Shown in pieces: positions 5,014 through 8,137 of a DNA stretch of 8,137 nucleotides. Under the pieces are notes generated by a model. That model was not told the origin of the DNA, did not search any database, and saw only the letters and a program-made list of their open reading frames with translations. Source of the stretch: DATLTV01 sp035533375 (GTDB taxonomy: Bacteria; Patescibacteriota; Minisyncoccia; UBA6257; 2-01-FULL-56-20); contig DATLTV010000019.1 in assembly GCA_035533375.1 (NCBI GenBank), positions 1-8,137 of the forward strand, written 5' to 3'. Within the stretch, counting starts at the first letter, position 1, and each line of letters begins with the position of its first letter. Both the position numbers and the translations under genes were made by a program.

Positions 5014-5322
5014 TTAAGTTATTAATTTATTTTTAGATTTTCGCTTTCGGCCGACATCGCTCGAAAGCGCTTTGAGGAGGCCGAGGACGTAGCGCGTGTT
5101 CAGCTCATAGAGCACTTCCTGTCCGTGCCGCTCGTCCTTCACGATCTCGCACGCTTTGAGGGTTTTGAGGTGCTGGGAGACGGCCGGCTGGGTGAGGTGC
5201 ACCGACCGCACAAGCTGGTTTACGGTTTTGGGACCGCCGAACAGGGCCTCGACGATGCGGTAGCGCGAAGCGTTGCCGATTCCTTTGCCGAATTTTTGGA
5301 TCTCGTTGCATAAATCAGACAT
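5014..5322 (-). CDS. ArsR-family winged-helix transcriptional repressor
   Basis: A 102-residue ArsR/SmtB-type DNA-binding protein. The core reads NASRYRIVEALFGGPKTVNQ, with a helix-turn-helix at about 33-56 whose recognition helix is TQPAVSQHLKTLK (44-56). A beta-wing follows (VKDERHGQEVLYEL, 61-74), then a dimerisation helix. The classical metal motif ELCVC is absent; only Cys5 and Cys58 exist, so the inducer is unlikely to be arsenic by the standard site. The C-terminal tail is very basic (RKRKSKNK, 92-99). It is first in an operon with the LUD gene and divergent from mnmA. A near-perfect inverted repeat between its own -35 and -10 boxes suggests autorepression. The ATG lies 6 nt after the -10 box, so the mRNA appears leaderless. 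Confidence 0.92.
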   Translation of the reverse strand: MSDLCNEIQKFGKGIGNASRYRIVEALFGGPKTVNQLVRSVHLTQPAVSQHLKTLKACEIVKDERHGQEVLYELNTRYVLGLLKALSSDVGRKRKSKNKLIT

Positions 5323-5325
5323 ATA

Positions 5326-5351
5326 AAGATATTAGCATTTGCTTATATCTT
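5326..5351. promoter_or_regulatory. Likely ArsR operator
   Basis: Arms AAGATATTAGC (5326-5336) and GCTTATATCTT (5341-5351) are complementary at 10 of 11 positions, with ATTT between. The AT-rich inverted repeat fits the type of site bound by ArsR/SmtB dimers. It covers the -10 and spacer of the arsR promoter and touches the shared -35 region, so binding would block arsR-lud and might affect mnmA. Confidence 0.75.
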
Positions 5352-5356
5352 GTCAA
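5329..5356 (-). promoter_or_regulatory. Promoter of arsR-lud
   Basis: On the minus strand, TTGACA (5356-5351) and TAATAT (5334-5329) are spaced by 16 bp. Transcription would start at about 5322, the first base of the arsR ATG. Confidence 0.8.
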
Positions 5357-5381
5357 GGGGCGCCAATTAATGCAATACTAT
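5350..5381 (+). promoter_or_regulatory. Possible promoter of mnmA
   Basis: TACTAT (5376-5381) is a -10-like box 5 nt before the mnmA ATG. The best -35, TTGTCA (5350-5355), overlaps the arsR -35 on the other strand, but the spacer is 20 bp, longer than ideal. The promoter is weak on paper and could be affected by ArsR binding next to it. Confidence 0.4.
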
Positions 5382-5386
5382 GGACG

Positions 5387-6460
5387 ATGGCAAAAGTATT
5401 TGTCGGCATGTCGGGAGGGGTGGACAGCTCCGTTACGGCGCTCTTATTGCGCGATGCGGGCCACGAGGTGGTCGGCGTTTTCATGCGCTGCTATAACGTG
5501 GATGGCTGTGAGGACCGGGACGCGGAAGACGCGCGCCGCGTTGCCGAGCATTTGCAAATCCCGTTCTATGTCTGGGATTTCGAAAATGAATATAAGGAGC
5601 GCGTGGTGCGGTATCTGATCGACGGCTATGCGCGGGGCGAGACGCCGAATCCGGATGTCATGTGCAACCGCGAGATCAAGTTCGGGCTTTTTTTCGAGAA
5701 AGCGCGCGCACTGGGAGCGGATTTTGTCGCAACGGGGCATTATGTGCGCCTGGAGCCGGCCGCTGAACGTAATTTGAAAATTGAAAATTGGAAATTGAAA
5801 ATTGCGAAAGACAAGAACAAAGACCAATCCTATTTCCTCTGGACGCTTGGGCAGGCACAGCTCGCGCATTGCCTGTTTCCGATCGGCGATTATTTGAAAT
5901 CCGAAGTGCGCGAGATCGCGCGGCGCGCGGGATTGCCGACGGCGGAAAAGAAGGATTCGCAGGGGATCTGTTTTTTGGGGCAGGTCGCGATCGGCGATTT
6001 CCTCAAAGAGTACATTCCCGCGAAGCGCGGCGATGTGGTCACTGTGGCGGGCAAAAAGATCGGCGAGCACGACGGCGCGCATGCGTACACGATCGGCCAG
6101 CGGCATGGCATCGGCATCGGCGGCGGGAAACCCTATTATGTCGTCGACAAAAACGTGCGGAAAAATCTGCTCACCGTTGTCGAAGGCGGCGAGGACGACG
6201 CGCTCTACAAGAAGGAGGTCGAACTCACAGGAGTCAACGCGATCAATCCGTTACCGGCTAATTCGCACGAATTAGCCGGTAAGGCGGAGGTGTTCGCCCG
6301 CGTCCGTTATCGCCAACCGCTCCGGAAAGCCATGATCATAATTAATGAATCAAGAATAAAGCTTATCTTCGATGAGCCGGTGAAGTTCGTGGCGCCCGGC
6401 CAATCGGCGGTATTCTATTCGGAAGAAGGAGAGATGCTGGGAGGAGGAATAATAACATAG
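5387..6460 (+). CDS. mnmA: tRNA-specific 2-thiouridylase MnmA
   Basis: MnmA adds sulfur at C2 of wobble U34 in tRNA-Lys, -Glu and -Gln, using ATP and sulfur passed from a relay or desulfurase. The 357 residues fit the family (about 350-370). The ATP PP-loop is SGGVDSS (9-15). Catalytic cysteines are Cys93 in NPDVMCNREIKF and Cys195 in DSQGICFLG. ATGHYV (115-120), KDQSYFL (145-151) and YTIGQRHGIGIGG (234-246) are conserved. ATG 5387 gives the family start MAKVFVGMSGG; no Shine-Dalgarno sequence is seen. Two stretches look inserted: residues 129-140, coded by a heptad repeat, and 289-299, coded by a perfect inverted repeat. Both fall in variable linkers outside the active site, so the enzyme is probably functional. 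The tRNA-Glu in this window has anticodon CTC, with C34, so it is not an MnmA substrate. Confidence 0.96.
   Translation: MAKVFVGMSGGVDSSVTALLLRDAGHEVVGVFMRCYNVDGCEDRDAEDARRVAEHLQIPFYVWDFENEYKERVVRYLIDGYARGETPNPDVMCNREIKFGLFFEKARALGADFVATGHYVRLEPAAERNLKIENWKLKIAKDKNKDQSYFLWTLGQAQLAHCLFPIGDYLKSEVREIARRAGLPTAEKKDSQGICFLGQVAIGDFLKEYIPAKRGDVVTVAGKKIGEHDGAHAYTIGQRHGIGIGGGKPYYVVDKNVRKNLLTVVEGGEDDALYKKEVELTGVNAINPLPANSHELAGKAEVFARVRYRQPLRKAMIIINESRIKLIFDEPVKFVAPGQSAVFYSEEGEMLGGGIIT
5775..5802 (+). repeat. Heptad tandem repeat inside mnmA
   Basis: Four copies of the 7-bp unit TGAAAAT, the third being TGGAAAT. They encode most of LKIENWKLKI between HYVRLE and the conserved KDQSYFL. The AT-rich composition contrasts with the GC-richer flanks. 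Because 7 is not a multiple of 3, gain or loss of one unit would shift the frame. Confidence 0.8.
6251..6282. repeat. Perfect 15-bp inverted repeat inside mnmA
   Basis: TTACCGGCTAATTCG (6251-6265) and its exact reverse complement (6268-6282) flank a 2-nt CA centre. The element is in frame and encodes LPANSHELAGK (289-299), in a variable linker before the C-terminal barrel strand ARVRYRQPL. Such a perfect palindrome is not needed to encode these residues and looks like an inserted small palindromic element. Confidence 0.85.
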
Positions 6461-6508
6461 GTGGTGTTACTGCCGCGCGATCGCCATTCATTCTCCGCAT
6501 TTCTTGAT

Positions 6509-6537
6509 TTGACGAGCTTATCTCTTTCGTCTATACT
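6509..6537 (+). promoter_or_regulatory. Promoter of rpsB-tsf
   Basis: TTGACG (6509-6514) and TATACT (6532-6537) are spaced by 17 bp, near-consensus. Transcription should begin at about 6543-6545, at the left edge of the palindrome, giving a leader of only about 22 nt before rpsB. Confidence 0.82.
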
Positions 6538-6544
6538 CTTTCAC

Positions 6545-6562
6545 ATATGCCCCGGGGCATAT
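6545..6562. promoter_or_regulatory. Perfect 18-bp palindrome in the rpsB leader
   Basis: ATATGCCCC is followed directly by GGGGCATAT, then TTTTC and the rpsB ATG at 6567. In RNA it would form a hairpin making up nearly the whole leader. In DNA it would suit a dimeric regulator. It also contains an ATG (6547) opening the seven-codon frame MPRGIFS, whose TGA (6568-6570) overlaps the rpsB ATG. A role in rpsB control is inferred from position only. Confidence 0.7.
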
Positions 6563-6566
6563 TTTC

Positions 6567-7376
6567 ATGACAATGGCGGAAGAAACCACGGCAAATCAAG
6601 CGGTCACGTATCCGGAGGAAGGTTCGCGCGAAATGATCGAAGCGGGCGTCTTTTACGGCCGCAAAAAGAGTAAGACGAATCCGAAGATGAAGCCGTACGT
6701 CCTCGCGAACCGGGCCGGCATGGAGATCGTGAATCTCGCGAAAACCGCCGAAGGGCTCGAGCGGGCGGTCGCGTTCCTTAAGGAAAAAGTTCAGAATGGC
6801 GGCCTCATTCTCTTCGTCGGCATGCAGGCGGCGGCGGAGGATGCGACAACCGCGCTCGCGAAAAAGTTCACTATGCCTTACGCCACGAACCGCTGGGCGG
6901 GCGGCACGATCACGAATTTCAAGATCGTTTCGAAGCGGATCGAGTACATGAAAAAGCTGCGGACCGATCTCGCCTCGGGCGCGCTCGATAAGTACACGAA
7001 AAAAGAGCGACTGATGCTCGAAAAGGAATTGGCGCGGCTCACAATCATCTTCGGCGGCCTAGAGCATCTCACGAAAGAGCCCGACGTGCTTGTCGTCGTC
7101 GATCCGAATCTGCACAGCACCGCGGTCCGGGAAGCGAACCGTTTGAAGATCCCGGTCATCGCTTTCGCGAACGTCGATTCCGATCCCGACACGGTGGATT
7201 TCCTCGTGCCCGGCAATGACAACGCGCGCAGGAGCGTCCAGTGGTTTTTGAAGAAGATCGAAACGGCGATGGACGAGGCGATGGCATCGAAAGCGGCAGC
7301 GGCGCAAAAAACGGCGGAAGCCGCCGCCCTCAAAGCGGCGCAGGAGAAGGAAGCGAAAGCATCGGCGAAATCATAA
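6567..7376 (+). CDS. rpsB: 30S ribosomal protein S2
   Basis: Ribosomal protein S2, a late-binding small-subunit protein. Hallmarks are NPKMKPYVLANRAGMEIVNL (38-57), RWAGGTITNF (109-118), the helical arm YMKKLRTDLASGALDKYTKK (127-146), PDVLVVVDP (172-180) and PGNDNA (215-220). The usual HFGH motif near the N-terminus is FYGRKKS here, which I associate with CPR-type S2 proteins. Residues about 236-269 are an Ala/Lys/Glu-rich helical tail. The start is MTMAEE at 6567 or MAEE at 6573; neither has a Shine-Dalgarno sequence, and the first overlaps the TGA of the MPRGIFS mini-ORF as ATGA. It is followed after 2 nt by tsf. Confidence 0.96.
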   Translation: MTMAEETTANQAVTYPEEGSREMIEAGVFYGRKKSKTNPKMKPYVLANRAGMEIVNLAKTAEGLERAVAFLKEKVQNGGLILFVGMQAAAEDATTALAKKFTMPYATNRWAGGTITNFKIVSKRIEYMKKLRTDLASGALDKYTKKERLMLEKELARLTIIFGGLEHLTKEPDVLVVVDPNLHSTAVREANRLKIPVIAFANVDSDPDTVDFLVPGNDNARRSVQWFLKKIETAMDEAMASKAAAAQKTAEAAALKAAQEKEAKASAKS

Positions 7377-7378
7377 CT

Positions 7379-7828
7379 ATGGCAATTACGGCGGAAGACA
7401 TTCAAAAGCTCCGCGAGATGACGGGCGCGGGCGTCATGGACACAAAACGCGCGCTTACGGACGCGAAAGGAGATTTCGAAGCGGCGAAAAAACTGATCCA
7501 GGAACGCGGCCTTGCAAAAATGGAGAAGCGCGCCGGGCGTGAAACGGGCGCGGGCATGGTGCATTCCTACATCCACAACGGCCGCATCGGCGTGCTTCTT
7601 GAAGTGCGCGCGGAAACCGATTTCGTCGTGCGTTCGGAACCGTTTCAGAAGCTCGCGCACGAGCTCGCGATGCAGATCGCTGCCCTGCCGGCCGGGAACG
7701 TCGAAGAGCTTCTCGAAGCGCCGTACATCAAGGATGAATCGAGGAAAGTAAAAGATATCGTGGGCGAAGTGATCGGCAAAGTCGGCGAGAACGTGAAGAT
7801 CAGCCGGTTCTACAGGATAGAGATATAG
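7379..7828 (+). CDS. tsf: Elongation factor Ts (short form)
   Basis: EF-Ts is the nucleotide exchange factor for EF-Tu. The N-terminal UBA-like domain (about 1-45) reads LREMTGAGVMDTKRAL with GDFEAAKKLIQERG. The core contains RIGVLLEVRAETDFVVRS (69-86) with the conserved TDFV, and AHELAMQIAAL (93-103). The family C-terminal strand KISRFYRIEI (140-149) is complete at the stop, so the protein is not cut off. At 149 residues it is far shorter than E. coli EF-Ts (about 283) and has only one core half, as in other short bacterial forms. It starts 2 nt after rpsB and is surely co-transcribed; ATG 7379 lacks a Shine-Dalgarno sequence, so translation is probably coupled or SD-independent. Confidence 0.95.
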   Translation: MAITAEDIQKLREMTGAGVMDTKRALTDAKGDFEAAKKLIQERGLAKMEKRAGRETGAGMVHSYIHNGRIGVLLEVRAETDFVVRSEPFQKLAHELAMQIAALPAGNVEELLEAPYIKDESRKVKDIVGEVIGKVGENVKISRFYRIEI

Positions 7829-7853
7829 ATCAAGCTCCACAGCTCGCAAGCGC

Positions 7854-7877
7854 CGAATCGCATACAATAGCGATTCG
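7854..7877. other. Inverted repeat after tsf
   Basis: CGAATCGC (7854-7861) and GCGATTCG (7870-7877) form a perfect 8-bp stem with loop ATACAATA. No T-tract follows, so it is not a standard terminator. It may stabilise the rpsB-tsf 3' end. TACAAT in its loop is -10-like but has no clear -35. Confidence 0.5.
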
Positions 7878-7917
7878 CCCGCCAAGCTCTTAGGTCATTT
7901 CCAACAAAACGGATGAC

Positions 7918-7949
7918 TTACGAGCTTACGAGCTTACGAGCTTACGAGC
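7918..7949 (+). repeat. Four tandem copies of an 8-bp repeat
   Basis: The unit TTACGAGC occurs four times without change (7918-7925, 7926-7933, 7934-7941, 7942-7949). The array ends 4 nt before the ATG at 7954. Copy number could vary by slippage and alter the leader of the downstream gene. Confidence 0.92.
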
Positions 7950-7953
7950 TAAT

Positions 7954-8137
7954 ATGTTGCAGTTTCTCCTCACAACCATTCTTCTGCTCTCGGTCGGCGC
8001 GATTCTCCTCGTCGCCGTGCGGACTCTGCCACGCATAGAGGACGACGGCGCGATCGAAAAGAAGGGGATTTTGGAGCGCTGGATCGCTTCCGAGATCCCG
8101 GAGAAGATCGATGCCTCACTCCACGGCTTTTTCTTTA
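7954..8137 (+). CDS. Membrane-anchored protein of unknown function (3' end outside window)
   Basis: The first 61 codons of an open frame running off the window. The N-terminus MLQFLLTTILLLSVGAILLV is a single hydrophobic segment (about residues 2-22). A charged region follows (RTLPRIEDDGAIEKKG), then an amphipathic stretch (LERWIASEIPEKIDASLHGF). No catalytic motif is visible. I associate similar N-termini with uncharacterised CPR proteins, from memory only. The start follows the TTACGAGC array, and no Shine-Dalgarno sequence or convincing promoter is present; TAATAT at 7950-7955 overlaps the ATG itself. It may be a bitopic protein facing the cytoplasm. Confidence 0.65.
   Translation, partial: MLQFLLTTILLLSVGAILLVAVRTLPRIEDDGAIEKKGILERWIASEIPEKIDASLHGFFF

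Noticed and set aside
5444..6106. Minus-strand frame of 220 codons opposite mnmA
   Set aside because: It lies wholly within mnmA, whose motifs are intact; no independent features.
6878..7885. Long minus-strand frame of 335 codons opposite rpsB and tsf
   Set aside because: It is antisense to two well-conserved genes; the protein is Arg/Phe/Ala-rich with no family features and arises from GC-rich codon bias.
7918..7949. CRISPR-like array
   Set aside because: The 8-bp units are directly adjacent with no spacers, so this is a simple tandem repeat.

Overview
The window looks like a piece of a Candidate Phyla Radiation (Patescibacteria, probably Parcubacteria-like) chromosome. This is an inference from family features: a very short EF-Ts, an EF-P whose loop lacks the usual PGKG motif, an S2 with a modified N-terminal motif, compact gene spacing, no Shine-Dalgarno sequence in front of any gene, and -10 boxes sitting 5 to 9 nt before start codons. 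No marker gene here fixes the lineage outright.

Layout. (1) 18-89 is a tRNA-Glu(CTC), followed by a symmetrical hairpin terminator. (2) About 90-2530 looks accessory. It has a serine recombinase gene pointing back at the tRNA (228-1367, minus), two small membrane-protein genes with extended -10 promoters right at their start codons (1514-1930 and 2012-2239; the second may be frameshifted), and about 275 nt with no convincing gene. The 8-mer GGGGCTAC at the tRNA 3' end recurs at 2479-2486, followed by CA so as to spell a CCA end. This suggests that the roughly 2.4 kb between is a minimal integrated element. (3) 2532-3703 is a translation cluster: rpsP (S16), a 95-residue unknown, and khpA (KH RNA-binding protein) with its own consensus promoter, closed by a strong terminator. 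(4) 3811-4392 is efp, converging with an arsR-lud pair (5322-4389, minus) so that the two end genes share a CTAG at their stops. (5) 5387-6460 is mnmA (tRNA 2-thiolation), divergent from arsR and sharing its -35 region; it carries two repeat-derived inserts in its reading frame. (6) 6509-7828 is rpsB-tsf, with a perfect 18-bp palindrome between promoter and rpsB start. (7) After a repeat-rich spacer, a membrane-anchored protein begins at 7954 and runs off the end.

How the genes work together: rpsP, khpA, efp, mnmA, rpsB, tsf and the tRNA all serve translation. The arsR-lud pair is a small self-contained regulated unit; a near-perfect inverted repeat between its -35 and -10 boxes suggests autorepression. 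The recombinase region is a likely insertion between the tRNA and the ribosomal-protein cluster.

The most interesting points are: a composite inverted repeat in which the tRNA T-arm is mirrored about the centre of the terminator; the candidate 2.4 kb element with paired cysteine-tailed membrane proteins; window-wide leaderless/SD-less gene starts with short upstream ORFs at khpA and rpsB; and the palindrome and heptad repeats inside mnmA.
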